DNA from: Limonium bicolor
Taxonomy: Eukaryota; Streptophyta; Magnoliopsida; Caryophyllales; Plumbaginaceae
Assembly: GCA_023374045.1 (NCBI GenBank)
Contig: CM041777.1
Coordinates: 481,221,594 to 481,285,593, forward strand
DNA: 64,000 nt
Reading direction: 5' to 3'
Made by a program: the position numbers and the translations under genes. The notes beneath the pieces are model-generated. The model had not been told where the DNA came from and did not search any database. It saw nothing but the letters and a program-made list of their open reading frames with translations. The number at the start of each line of letters is the position of its first letter. The stretch's first letter is position 1. This document shows positions 46,001-59,105 of the stretch, piece after piece.

Positions 46001-48626
46001 TGATTTTGTAAATAAATGAAACTATGGTTATGGAAAAGAATAAGATTTCTTATGGTGCCTAAGAGGTAATATTAAATAGTTTTGTATAAAAACTATAGGA
46101 TATAAGTTAAAGGAAATAAAAATATCATATCAAATGATATAAGTATTATGGTATAACATTACATAATGTTATGTGGTCAAAATAGAATTTAAATAAATTC
46201 AAGGCTATACCGAATTAACAAGAGTTGGAAAATGAATTTTAGACTAAGGTCTATAATGTTATAAATGGTATAACAATTATATGGTATTAAGATGGTTTAA
46301 TGGAATTAATATAAGGAAGGGTACTCACATTAAATAATGTGACAAACAATTAACAAATGGGATTATAAACTAAGGTGTTAATGATTAAACCTTGGGACTT
46401 GTAAATATACAACATAAATTGTTACATAATATTAGGATAACAATCGTAATACAAGTTTTATAATATAATACAACTAATGGGAATAATCATCTAAAAGAAG
46501 ATGATAAAGAAACATATGATATAAGAGTTTATTAAACTCATGGGAATTACCTACGTGGTAAATATATACATACACAAGAATAATGTATATAAGGTGGATA
46601 TATATTTGGTTGAAAACCATATGATTTAATGGTGGTGGTTATTTTAAAAAAAATATAGTTACGAACTATAAGTTATTAATTTTGGATGCAAATATTATTT
46701 GCTAAAGATAAATGTATTATGATGGGTGGGTGAAAAATAATACAATAATGCATGCATACATGCAACTATGGGTTACTTACCTAAACTAGATGGTGGATAA
46801 GATTAAGAAGAAATGCAACGACCTAAACTTAACAGTTGAAATATTATGACGTATGAGTTTCAAGTAACAAAGCCGACTGTTTTAGAGAAACCCGTAACAA
46901 TAACTGTAGAAAACAAGGGTGAACTGTCGGGGTTACTTGTTATTCGGAAATACCGGATGTAGTAGTCATGGAGACTGACTTATAGTTTTAATACCGTTTA
47001 GATTATACTTCTGACACGACGCTTGACGAGCTAGTGGACTACACGGAGCGTAGGATCTTGCTGATTCATACTCCACCGTAATACGATCAGGGTGAACGGT
47101 ATGTAAAGGGGTTTGATCCGAGTTGTCCTAAGGTTGTCCTTGGGCTCGGATTTGGTTGATATAACTTGTGTGTTATATGTGTGTGGTTACATGTATGTGT
47201 TTAAGTGTTACTGCATTTATTATTATGCACGAGCGTCCTACGGGACTAAACACTACGTCGACTATAGATCAACTTATATAAACATACATATGCGTTGTGA
47301 TGACATGACGGTTACTTGATATAATACCATGATATAATATTAAGTATATGGTAACCTAAGTAAAACACTTAGGAACGAGTCACGACATTGTCGGTCTCTA
47401 GAGCATGGATCTCGAACATGAATATAACCTAGATTACTTCTAGGTATGCGTGAGACCCATTGGGCAGCTAACTAATAGTTATTCTCCATAAGACTAAGAG
47501 CAGATCTTAAACATTATGAGAGAGAGATGGTATGAGTTGAGGTGAGGAATCCCGGTAGTTTACGAACTACTTGGTTGCGCATTTGTGATCACTGAGGGGT
47601 TTCCTAATTGGATTCCGCTCCAGGTTATATCCAACGAGCCCAAACTGGATCGTGGATCAGGTGGCTACGGCCTTTTTATGGACGTCTTACGAGACATAAG
47701 TGAGTCAGGGGCCTCCGGACCTCTGGCAAAATGAGCACCTTTGGGTGTACGGGAGGACTACTGTCCATGGTGAGGTTATCGGGTGTCCTAACTTGACGCC
47801 CTACTGATATTAATTAAACATGGTTGGATAGATAGAGCTACAAGGCTAAGGTAAATTAAATATGAAAACTATACGCTACGGTGAATGTACATTGTACATA
47901 TGGATGGGGCTTCAAAGCCAAACTAAAATAAATTGACAGTGGATGGTGAACGCTACGGTGATTGTACATTGTACAATAGACTGTTTATACTCGATACGTT
48001 CGATATACAAATGTTGTTTGAAATATTCTATGATTATTTGGATTGGATGGATGGTTAAATGTTTATGATATTTGGATGGTTGGTTATGTATATTATACAC
48101 GTTTATACAGTATTGTTTATAACTGTAAAATGGTAAAGCATGAAACCAATCTAATTACAAGATGGTTAAAACGACAAGTGACCATTAGGGTCCAGGCCCG
48201 GCATACTCAGCGTCTATCGCTGATACTACACCATTACAGGTTGTTGATCATTGTCGGAGCTGAAGAGCAGGAACAGGGTAATTGGGTTTCACTTTGTTAC
48301 CACACATGGAGTTGTTGTATAGCAATGAGGATGGTGAATTGTAATATGGTAAGGTTGTGTATTTTTAGGTTTGGGTAGATGCTCACTTGTCGATGTTTAT
48401 GGTTTATGGACTTAGTATGATGTATAGGAGTTTTCTCGTTATCACGGCGGTTAGCAATTTGTTTATGTTGGAAGTTGGATGTAGTTTGGCTTCGTTGCTC
48501 GCATGGGCGAGTAATGGCCGGTGACACCCGAGTGAGTTTTGTAATTGTTATTTATTTTCCGCTGCGAGACGTTTTATTTATTGCTACGTGAGAGATTATA
48601 TCGTGATTGTGGAGAGGGGTGTTACA
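43013..48626 (+). mobile_element. Element F 3' LTR, complete (5.6 kb)
   Basis: It starts TGAAATACCCCAAATAATT and ends GGGGTGTTACA. At 5,614 bp it is unusually long. It is non-coding and AT-rich, especially 45000-46800. It shares the last 1.84 kb with the F 5' LTR, including the two palindromes (47885-47899, 47961-47977) and the CAGCG / CGCTG hairpin (48208-48222) before CCATTACAG. The following five bases are CGGAC. The left duplication cannot be tested because the 5' LTR is truncated. Confidence 0.85.
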
Positions 48627-48785
48627 CGGACCATATCATCGCATAACTCTCTGCCCTCTTTTTCACCTGGTCCGGGTTTGTGTACCGGGATACAAACCGG
48701 ACCACATATAGAATTTTACTCTCGGGTATGTTTTAGGGGTGGTCCGGGTTTAGGTACTTGTTTGTAAACTGGGACCACTCCAGAA
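48627..48785. repeat. GGTCCGGG hairpin cassette in LTR D
   Basis: Two long hairpins: GGTCCG-GTTTGT pairing with ACAAAC-CGGACC (48669-48703), and GTGGTCC ... GGACCAC with inner GTTTA / TAAAC (48739-48778). Same LTR position as the GACCGACC cassettes. Confidence 0.65.
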
Positions 48786-51000
48786 TTAGTCTAGAACATT
48801 ATTTTTCAGCCACCTTTCACCTTCAAACAAAGCCTAACCTTCTCCTAATGTTTCTTCATAAATCCTAACATGTTTTAAATCACAAATTTGGCACTTCAAA
48901 CTTCTTCTAATTTCTTGTCTCACAAACAAAATTCACTGATATTTTCCTTAGGTCTCTACGTGGTGTTTCACACCTATGTTAATAACTAGCCCAAATGTTT
49001 TCTCACCTCAACAACATCATCTCCCAAGCATCTTTTCTTGCTAACCAAAACTCCTTAATGCCACACCTTGAAATTTCTCCACAAGTTCACACCTCTTCAT
49101 TACTACACCTTACTTCCTCACTGTTTACCAAATTTGCTTAAATCCTAAACACAATCTCACCATGACTTTGATGTATCCCAAAACACTCGTTGATTTCTAA
49201 TACCTCTTATATAATGCCTAAATCCTTTTTGCACTCTAGAACACCTTAACACATGTTTCTTCTCTAGCAAAACACTTATTCATTTCTAACACTTCCTAGT
49301 TCACCAAAGTATTTAAACACTTAGAACTTCTTATACATTACCTAAATTTTGACATGGGTTCTACTAACATCATGCTACACCAAAAACACATAGTTTTCAC
49401 CATTAAACATCCAAGAACACTTAAATCCATCAAGAACATTCTTATACACAAAACTTCACCCAAATTACACTACATCATAATAGTGCAATATTTAAATTGC
49501 TTGGCACTTAGGCCCTTAAAATGCATAAACCATAAACACTGAATTTCCCACATTATATTTGCCTTTGACCTGCAAATACATACAACAACACATATGCCCT
49601 TTTACTAGTCTCCTTGAGAACATTTTACTAAGTCATTCACCATTGGCTCCTTAGATAATTTAATAAGCAGCATAAGCTCATTTCTCCTAAGACATTAAAC
49701 TACATTAGGTTAGCATATTTACCTCTTTTCCTCACAAATTCTTTCTTGTTTCCTTGTTTAAAATCAGTAAGGGTGTTTGATTGCTTGTCAACTTCTAAAC
49801 CATATACAAATAATGAAATGAGTATACAAGCTTTATGCTTCATCTCATTGTAAACCCTAGGTACATATATTGTCTTAGGACATTTAGATAGATGATTGTT
49901 TTACCTTGGATATGAAAGAGAGTTTGGATATGTAACAAGAGAGGACTCCACCAAGCCCTTGGAAGATTCAAATGAAGCTAGAACAAAGCAATATAAAGGA
50001 CACCATCAATGGTGATTCTCGGCCAACATCAAAACAAGAAGGAAATTGAGTTTTATTTGAGTTTCCTTACGTAGAGCAAAGGAGAACAATAATATGTGAA
50101 AAGATGAGCTCAAGCTCCTCCCATGGAGATTCCTCTTGGCACCGAAATGGAGCTCTTGAAGTTTTGAGAAGATTGGATTGAAGAGCTTGATGAGACTAGA
50201 AGAATGGTGGTCTTAGTTTTTGATTTGGCAAAGTGAGCTAGGAGATAATGGCAATGGAAGATGGAGGTTGATGTTGTTGCTGTAGCATCACCGTGAAAGA
50301 GAGAATGAAGGAAGGTAGAAGACGTGGGAAAGCAAGGGAAACGAGAGAATGAAGATAAGTTTGCTTTTGGAAGATATTAAGTAGTAAAGTAAATAGTAAC
50401 TTGCTTTTTCATTTGTTATTTACTTGTTAACTTGCATGGTGGTGACTCACCTCATAAAAACCGGCCCCCATTAGTCATATAGGGGAGTTTTAGTCTTTGT
50501 TGACCATTTAACTTATTATATAGACTTATGTTATAAACTAGCTTATTTTAGTTACTATTCATAAAACAAGGCACATAATTGTGAAATTTTTGATTTCCCA
50601 TTGATTTAGACCTCCTAATGTGATACTAAGTAGTACACATGTTAATTAAAGAGTAATGATGGACATTTAGCCTTCAAAACTCATTTACAAGACAATTTTT
50701 CAAAAATGTGCTTTAAGACTCCTTAAAGCATATTTGTGTGTTTAACTTGTTTTCAAGCTTGGTTTTCTTTGGTAATTGGTTTAATATGTCCATTAATATA
50801 TAAATAAGGTCTAGGTAAGTTCATTAGGTCTTAACCAAGCTCATCCCAAGCTTAGAGCACATTTTGCCCATATTAACTTTAAGACATTTATTTGTGTTTT
50901 CTATGGTTTAAATTGTTTACTAATGTTTCTAAGACTCTTTTTAGTCTTAATATACCATATTGTAATGTTTAAACGACATACTAAGGTTTGGGGTATTTCA
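48627..51000 (-). mobile_element. Family 1 LTR D, 5' portion
   Basis: It ends at 51000 with GGGGTATTTCA, the reverse complement of an LTR start, and runs leftward to a break at 48627 inside its hairpin cassette. It may be the start of the C 5' LTR, split by the nested E and F insertions. This fits orientation and combined length but is not proven. It contains the conserved GTGCTTTAA / TTAAAGCA hairpin near 50708-50731. Confidence 0.7.
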
Positions 51001-54000
51001 GAGGGACACCTCGTTAGCAAGCAGGTCACAAGAAAGACTGTACCGTTCACCGTCGATTGTCGTTTGTTTAACCTTCTCTGGGGTCCCAATTCACAAACTT
51101 AAAACATTCACGCATTTATAGGCCATTAGTTATTTGCACCTTACTTAACTCATTTAGTCCTTAAAAATACCCATCCAATACTCTCTTTAGTCCTTAACAC
51201 TTAACCTTATAAACTTAACTTTAAACCCCTTTAAAGCATTAAGGTTTATACTTAACTTAACTTACTTCTCTAGGTCCTTAAGTTCTTAATCATCATTACC
51301 CCCCTATGGCATACCTTATTACCAATTAACACTTTTTGATTCTTATAGTTTTCTTTTTTTTTTTGGCTAGGACGACCTTACCCAAGGTGGCCATTCCAGG
51401 ACATATTACTGTTTTGAGGATTTTACCCCCGACCGACCTTGCAAGTCCGGGTCCCCAAGAGTCGGTCCATTCCCGAGAGTTTCCCCATGGGAAATTTAAG
51501 CCCGACCGACCTTGCCAAGGTCGGTCCCAAGTTCGGTCGATTCCAGAGACCAATTCCCGTACAAAATTCTAGGCATGACCGACCTTGTAAGTCCGGTCCC
51601 AAGGTCGGTCCATTCCAGAGACTCAATCCATACACAAAACACAAGCCCGACCGACCTTGCAAGTCCGGTCCCCAAGGTCAGTCTATTCCATAAACACTTT
51701 CCGGTAGTGTGAATTGAGCTCGACCGACCTTGCAGTCCGGTCCGGTCCCTAAGGTCGGTCGACTCCAGAACTTTGTTTCTAAATTCCCATTTGACTCCAA
51801 ACTTCACCTCATATATCCTAGTATGTTCTAAACTCATTTGGGCACTTCAAATACACCTTAAGTCTTCTACTAAACTCATTTAATCACTCACCAATATCCA
51901 CCTTAGTCATTATGCATTCTCCTTATATAATGCCAACACTTGTAATGTTTTCCACTAGGTTTCTAAGTGGTGGTTCATACCTAATGTAACCACTATGTCA
52001 AATGCTTCCTCACCACTATAACATCATCTCCCAAGCATCTTTCACCATCTAAAACTCCTTTATGCAACTCTTAAAGTTTCTACACAAGTTTATGCCTCCT
52101 TTTACCAACACATTATTTTCCTTCCTACTTGTTTACCAATATTTGCCTAAGTCCTAACTACACAAGTATATCCCAAGACATTCATTTGATTCCTAAATCC
52201 TACATGATGGTGCCCAAGTCATTCTAACTCATAAAACACCTTAACTCACCCTTCTTCATCAAAAACTACTCCTAAAGTTCCTTAGTACTTCCTTAGTCAT
52301 AAAATCTCCTTACCACATCTTAAACACTTAGGTTCTTCACGGAATTTTGCCATGGGTTCTCTAGTATATTATTACACCAAAACATTTAGTTTTTCACCAT
52401 CAAATAGCTATCAACATTCAAACTCTCATTAAACCTCCTTAACACACATCATACACCAAAACTACACTACATCACAATATAGTGCATAAACTTAAATTGC
52501 TTGGCACTTGCCCTTAAATGACTTGGTTCTTAGGCCCTTAAATGCATAAATCTTAAACACTGAATTTCCTCAATATATATATCCTTTGACCTGCAAATAC
52601 ACACACAAGGCTCCCATTGCAATTTAAATGTTCTTATAATTCACCTTGACATTCTCAAACTATCTCCTTTTTCTCATTTGCTCCTTAGTCACAAGTTCAC
52701 AAGTATAGTCATTATTTCTCCTAGGTTTTTTATAACTCTTCCCAATGTAGACTCAACACTAAACTCATCACCTATCTAAATCCCATCCCTTAAACAATAA
52801 AACACCTTAAGGTAAGTAATTTACCTTGTTCTTTTACAGGTCACAAACTTTCCACCTTAGCCTTTTTCCTTGAACAATCTCGGTCACCAACCTAGTTCTC
52901 CTTGCCAATGTTCTAACCAATATTCAATGACTCCAATGAGTACTAAACAACACACTAACCTTAAGGAATAAAACCTAGGTTAAAATGTGTTTTAAGGTAT
53001 TAAATTGATTGTTTTACTTGGTTTCTCAAGACAAGCTTGGATATGAGTAAAGAAGGACCTCCTTATCCTTTGGAGAGTATAAAAAAGCTAGAACAAGGCA
53101 TAACATGAAGCCCCATGAGTGATAATTTTCGGACATGTGAAGAAATGGTGGGAACTTCATTTTTCTTACATATTCTTTACCTTAAGAGAAGAGAGAAGTA
53201 GAAGCTAATGGAGTCTCCAAGCTTGAGTATCCTCCTCTAATGGCGGTTTTCCTTGGCTCCATAATGAGGCTCTTGAAGTTTGAAAAGATAGAAAGGAAGA
53301 GCTTGAGCTAACTAAAAGATATATGTGCTTGGTTTTGATTTTGGAGCTTAAATGAGCAAAATGTGGGCAAAAGAAGATGGAGCTAGCATGGAGTTGTGTT
53401 CTTACGTGAAAAGCGAAGAAAGAGAGCAAGAGAAATCGATGGAGATGAGAGAATGAAGAGAAGAAAGGAGGAGAGAGGGTGGCATATAATATATTTGATT
53501 CCTTAAAGTAAATAGTAAAACCACTACTTTTTCCCTTCTCCTTCTAATATTAAAATGCTACTCTTGGTGACTCACACCCCTAGAAACCGGACCCCTCATT
53601 ATTAGGCAGTCATGGTCTTGTTTGACCAATTAATTAGACTTAGTTGATTAAAGACTAAACTAGTCACTATTTGGTTACTATTCACAAATTAGTGCACATA
53701 TTTGTGAAATTTTTGATTTCCCATTGATTTAGACTTCCTAATGTGATACTAATTAGTACACAAGTTAATTAAGGAGTAATCATGGGCATTTAGCCACATA
53801 AAACCCATTTAGAAGACAATTTCAAAAATGTGCTTTAAGACTCCTTAAAGCACATTTTGTGTTTTAACTTGTTTTCAAGCTTGGTTTTCTTTGGTAATTG
53901 GTTTAAAATGACCATTAGGATATTACTAAGGTCTAAGAATGATATTTTGGTGCTCACCCAAGTCTCTCCAAGCTTAGAGCACGTTTTGCTTAAACTGCTC

Positions 54001-54123
54001 TTTTGGTGTTTCCTTATGTTTTCTTTGATTCAAAATGTTTCTTAATGTTTCAAAAGGCATTATTTAGCCTTCTTATATATTAGTTTATCACTTAAGCACC
54101 ATATCTAAGTTTGGGGTATTTCA
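51001..54123 (-). mobile_element. Family 1 LTR G, 5' portion
   Basis: Its LTR start is at 54123 (GGGGTATTTCA). It runs leftward to 51001, where LTR D interrupts it at GAGGGACACCTCG. The uninterrupted counterpart is at 23622 in LTR K, so about 1.1 kb of the LTR end is missing here. It is close to K over 23622-24870. Confidence 0.75.
51367..51765. repeat. GACCGACC tandem hairpin cassette in LTR G
   Basis: Five to six units, several near 74 bp, with CCCGACCGACCTTGCAAG, TCCGGTC, CAAGGTCGGTC and ATTCCAGAGAC. The number and wording of units differ from LTR K (four units), so the array expands and contracts. Confidence 0.75.
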
Positions 54124-54674
54124 GCTTATTTTCATTTTCAAAGGACTAGAGGAGGTCCTCCTTGAATCATATCCAAGTATACCCAAGACTTGAAGGTAAA
54201 TATTCATTTTAATACCTTAAAACACATTTTAACCTATGAATGATTCCTAAAGGTTAGTGTATTATTTAGCACTCATTGGAGTCATTGCATATTGATTAGA
54301 ACATTAGTAAGGGAAATTAAGTTGGTGGTCGGGATTGTCCAAGGAAAAAGCCTAAGGAGAAAGTTAAGAGGAACTTGAGAAAAACAAGGTAAATTGCTTA
54401 TCTTAAAGTGTTTTATTGCTTTAAGGGATGGGAATTAGATAGATGATAGGTTTATCTTGGATTGTACATAAGGAAGGGGTTATAAAACTTAGGAGAAAGA
54501 ACATGGTTGTATTGAGAACTTGTGACTAAAGAGCAAATGGGAAATGAGATAGTTAGACAATCAAGGTGAATTACAAAGCATTTATATTGCAATGGGAGCA
54601 TTGTGGTGTGTATTTGCAGGTCAAAGGCTATTATTATGTGGGAAATTCAGTGTTTAACATTTATGCATTTAAGG
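54124..54674 (+). mobile_element. Family 1 LTR fragment I
   Basis: This plus-strand LTR interior is comparable to 32180-32640 in LTR E (AGGTGGAGTCCTC, TTTGCAGGTTAAAGGC, GGAAATTCAGTG). It is bounded by LTR G on the left and by the insertion of element J on the right. Last five bases: TAAGG. Confidence 0.65.
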
Positions 54675-55234
54675 TGAAATACCCCGAACCAAATTAGGGT
54701 GATTAAATTACTCTAATACGATATTGAGGGCCTATAGTGCCTAATGAATTTTGGTAACAAGAATAAATCCATAAGAAACAAGAGAACGCTTAAAAAGCGA
54801 AAAACGCTAAATAGAGCGTTAAGTGACCCTAGGAGAAATACTACTTTGGAAAGTGTATTAAATGGATTTTAAAGGCTTAATAAGGCCTAAATAATATAGA
54901 GGAACGGTTCCCGAAGAAAACAGATCCAAATAATGTATTAAAATGCTAATAAAGTTTTAGCGCACGTTTTTTGAGAAAACCCGAAAACGTGACTTTAAGT
55001 GGTCAAAAAAACCCGTAAAAATTATAGTTCATCAAATAACTATAAATAAATGTTAATGGAAGCTTAATAGCCATTAAATTAAAGAAACGAGAAAATTCCA
55101 GAAAACGGGCCCAGTTAGTGAAAGTGCTAAACCGGGTAAACTAACGAGCGTTTCTGTAAAAGACGAAAAATGCTCCAGCTTGTAACAATTAAGTGGGCCG
55201 TTTTAAAAGGAGAGCAGTCCCTCTCTATTACAAG

Positions 55235-55410
55235 CTAGAAAGAAAAGGAAAGAAAAGAAAAAAAGAAAGAAAAGTAAAAAGGTAAAAGTGCCCCCACCCT
55301 CTCTCTATCCTCTCTCATTTCTCTTTTCTTCCTTATCTTTCCTTCTCCTTTCTTCCCTTCCGTCCTCTTTCTTCCTCCATGCCAGCCGATTTCTCTTCTT
55401 CCTCCACGGC
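55235..55410. repeat. Purine tract followed by pyrimidine tract in J LTR
   Basis: About 50 bp of A/G (AAAGGAAAGAAAAG) are followed after a short gap by about 115 bp that is mostly C/T (CTCTCTCATTTCTC, TCCTTCTCCTTTCTTCCC). The halves can pair imperfectly or form triplex DNA. Confidence 0.55.
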
Positions 55411-56819
55411 TGCCTAAGCCTTCAATGACATGCCCAAGCTTCATTAAGGCTCCAATTACAAAAATAAAACATATTCTTCTTCCTTTCATCATCCTCTACA
55501 CTTCTCTCTTTTTAAAATTCCAAAAGGATGAAGTTGACCGCCATGGGTTTTTCCCAATTTGAGAGAAAAGCACATCATCTTGTAGCTTGGAGTCCCCTCT
55601 CTCTCATAAGGTAAAAATTTCATTGAAAAACTCATTTTGGTTCTCCCCCTTTGGTGACCGATTTTTACCCCTTTGTAATGCCTTGTTTTCTTCTTGATTT
55701 TGAGCTCCATTTCAACCCTCCAATGGTGGAGTAATCCCCTTCTTGATTCAAGGGTGAGAACCCCTCTTAAAAAGCTCAAAAAGGTAAACCCTAACTATGT
55801 GCTTTGAGCCCCTTCATTGAATTAAGATTTCCTAAGGGTTTACATAATTAATTGAATGTATTTTGTGTTTCTTGAATGTTGGGATGGAGTTTGGAAACTC
55901 CATTCCCACTGGACCGCATTTGAGAAGAGGAGGAACAAGAGGAGAATCAAAAGAGGAATTTGTGAGCTAAGGTAAGAAAATCACCTTAATGCTTGTTTTG
56001 ATTGTTTAGAATTTGGGATGAGTAATTAAATTAATGAACACAAACTATGAATTGAAATCTATGTGGGAGGATGCGTGTAGTTGATTTTAGAGAGATTTGT
56101 GAACTTGTGTTGAATTAGGGCCTTGGAGCCAAGTGATTTGGGAATTGTGTTTATATTGTTGTTTGGTGAATTTGAATGGAGTTTATGTGCTGGTATGACC
56201 CTTGTGGGGTGTGTCAAGATTAGGAATAAAATTGGTGAGATTTGATGATTTGGGATATGTTAAATTTATGGGGAGGGGTTTTGGCGAAATTTGGTAGTAA
56301 ATAATGTGTTCTAGGTGTTGTAATGAGTAAGAGCAACCTAGGGAATGAACTAGGTATTGGAAGGGATCCATTTGGATTAGTTAACCCCTGTTGAGTGGAT
56401 ATAAAGGTAGGAAAAGGAAGAGGCAAATATGTTGCATAGGAGTAATGGAATGCTTTGGAAAAACAAGAAAAAGAGTTAGTGTTAGAATAGTGGAAGTGAG
56501 AGTTGGACTTTGGTTTTAGTGGTGCCTTTATCTAGGAATAAATTGGATGGTCATTAGGTGATTTGGTATAGTGGAAAGGATTGGAAACTAGCAAGGAGAG
56601 CCTACAAATGCACAAGTGTGCAAAATGTGAAAGTGGGAATGAAATTTTGTAGAAAGTGAGCAAGAATGGGAGTAAGGATTTAACCAAGGATTTATAGTGG
56701 TTGGAGCATGTTTTGAGGTGTTTAATTATGTATGAAACTTGTGGAAAGTTTATGGAAAGATTAGGAGTGGATTAAGGGTTGATTAGGGGTTGAAAAATGA
56801 CCTTAATAGCAGTTTTTAG

Positions 56820-56990
56820 CAGGGTCCGGGACTTAGGATATGTACCAAGTCCTTGACCGCATAAAAACAAGCCGAGAGTAAGTGCAGGAATTGGTCGGGA
56901 CTTGGTCCCGGACCACTAGTGAATTTATGGCCGAGAGTTGATTTCTACATTGTTCGGGACCCAGGGTCCGGACCAGGTCCCGGACCACCC
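56820..56990. repeat. GGTCCGGGAC hairpin cassette in J LTR
   Basis: Units built from GTCCGGGAC, GGTCGGGACTTGGTCCCGG and GGGACCCAGGGTCCGGACC, with CCGAGAGT linkers. It lies in the middle of the LTR, as in D, E, G and K, with a different core. Confidence 0.65.
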
Positions 56991-58634
56991 CCAGAATTGC
57001 ATAAAAAGTGTTTTAAAGTGCCTAGAAGATGGGGGATTGATTGGTATTGGTTTTAGGAGTTGTTTAGGAGTTGTTTGGTGACCTTTAAAGGTCCTAAGAA
57101 GTATAAACAAGTATTGGAAGTAAGTAAGTAAGTTAAGGAATTAAGTGCACTAAGTTAAACCGAAATAACGGGATAATGGGGTAAGTACGAGAGTAGCAAT
57201 TATGCACCTACCGTAACGCTTTAATATTAATTTAACCATTTGACATGTAACTAGTGGTTCAAGAGTAAGACACGAGGAACGAGTGTGAACCGAGGAACGT
57301 GGGACACCCGGTAAAGTTAACCCGATGAAAGGTATGATTTCCTCACGCTCTATATATCCTAACTTTGTACCCCGATTTGTGTGCTTGTTTGATTGTGTGA
57401 TCACCTAACAAGATAAATGCACGAATCGGATGTTTGCACTTGATGGTGTGTTGTGTTGTATGTAGCTTGATTGGTTTATAATTTGCAAAGAAGTTTGTAT
57501 TCATGAAAGTGAATGAATGTGAATGAATTGTTGAATGTTGAATGTGTATTTGTAGTGGACTCATAGTGAGTCTTGTTTGAGTAGTGACTCGTAGAAAGAG
57601 TCCAGTTGTGAATTAACGAAAACGTGGAGACCCACTAAAACTATCAAACCGAGACGAGATAACACACGAAAACCATCGATCAATGGACAACGATAAACCA
57701 AACCTAAGAATTGACTCAAAATGAGAACAAGCGACACACGGGACTAGTGAACGTCCTTAATTTCAATAGTCGACCTCCTATGCAAGGATGTGACTCAATG
57801 TTAGAAAACGAACATAGTTCCTAAGTAATGGAGGTGTAGGGGCGACCCTTAAATCGGCAGATATAAACGAGATAGGAAATTCTCCTAAGTTGTATGATAG
57901 CATCGAGAAAGATGCGGCTGACTGATGTTTTATATGTATTTATATATGAGTACCTATTGTTTCTAACCCTAGAGCTGGGTTAGGGTATTGTGAGTCACGC
58001 ATGCAAGGAAGAGGAAGCAACAGAGCGTATGTTTCCGAAAACATGGTTGAACTCCCTTGTTATCGGGCTGTGTGCTACATAGTAGTGCCCTGCGGGGCCG
58101 TGTGCCACATAGTGGTGCCCGACTGGAGTAAGACCGGTAGAGCTACCGTCTAAAGAGGTAAGCTGGGTATTATGGGATAGGGAGAGAGAACATGAGAGAA
58201 TGTTTCTAATCCCATATTGAGATTATAAAGCCCGGTGGTGAGACCTATATATGTCTCTGCCCGGAGGCCTTTGAGGCTTAACCTAAAATTATTCAAGAGT
58301 ATAATAATTAAGAAACTAGTTCAGGACCGAGAGTGTCTAAAGATTTAGGACACGGGTAAACTACCCGGTTGGGATGGAAAAATTGATGAGTAATGAGAAT
58401 GAAACTCACTTGAGATACGGTCTCTCAAGGTTTAAGAATAAGGTAGTTGAACTTACCGAGCTGGATGTGATATCGGTGTGGATTGTATTCCTGGATTGAA
58501 TGTGGAGTTTGTGGTGAATTTGCATATATAATGTATTGTTGTATCGCATGCTTTTTGAAATGAAATGAACCGCATGTTCTCGACCAATTAGTCGGCGTAC
58601 CCTCGCTAGTACACGGGGTATGCGGAAGTCATAT

Positions 58635-58677
58635 GCAGCAATTTTGCTGAGCCCTTGGGGTGATGTTTTTATTTCCA
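58635..58677 (+). other. Twin hairpin and CAG in J LTR
   Basis: GCAGCA, loop ATTT, TGCTG (58635-58649), then GCCC / GGGG, then GATGTTTTTATTTCCAG|GTACAAAGG. Same order as in C, E and K. Confidence 0.6.
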
Positions 58678-59080
58678 GGTACAAAGGGTTGTGACTAAGC
58701 ATGGGTAGATGTAATTAATTGTATTGTTGTATTATGGAAATGTAAGACCGAAAGGTCTAATAATGTTGGGAATTGTAGATACTCGGTATAGTATTGAATG
58801 GAGATTGTATTTGTATGTTATGAGATGATTGAAGGTTGTATTTGGTTGAGAATAGGTAAGGAAATGGAAGGTATCAATTTGTAGAGAGTACTCGTAAAGA
58901 CTCATCAGACCGATATTGTAATTGCTGTTGTATTGAGTTTGGATTTGGCCTAGCTAGTCACGTGGGTAACTAGCGGCATTATATCACCCCCGGTTGTAGT
59001 TTGAACTACGCTGCATTATGGTTGGTAATTGAGACAGGTTAGGAGATAATTGTGTGAATACCGTTGGGGGTTACAAAAAG

Positions 59081-59105
59081 TGGGATCAGAGCGAAGTATC
59101 GCTCT
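59081..59105 (+). promoter_or_regulatory. Element J PBS with overlapping hairpin
   Basis: TGGGATCAGAGC (59081-59092) is the iMet PBS with one substitution (T to G at its fourth base). AGAGCGA, loop AGTA, TCGCTCT (59088-59105) is intact. Confidence 0.75.

Larger units (their letters stand above)
54675..59075 (+). mobile_element. Element J 5' LTR, complete (4.4 kb)
   Basis: It starts TGAAATACCCCGAACC and ends GGGGGTTACA. Its first 104 bp match the 3' LTR start at 63897-64000 except for about two substitutions and two small indels, so J is a fairly young insertion. It contains a purine/pyrimidine tract (55235-55410), a GGTCCGGGAC cassette (56820-56990), a CGTGTGCYACATAGT direct repeat near 58070-58110 and the twin hairpin (58635-58677). 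Non-coding. Confidence 0.9.
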
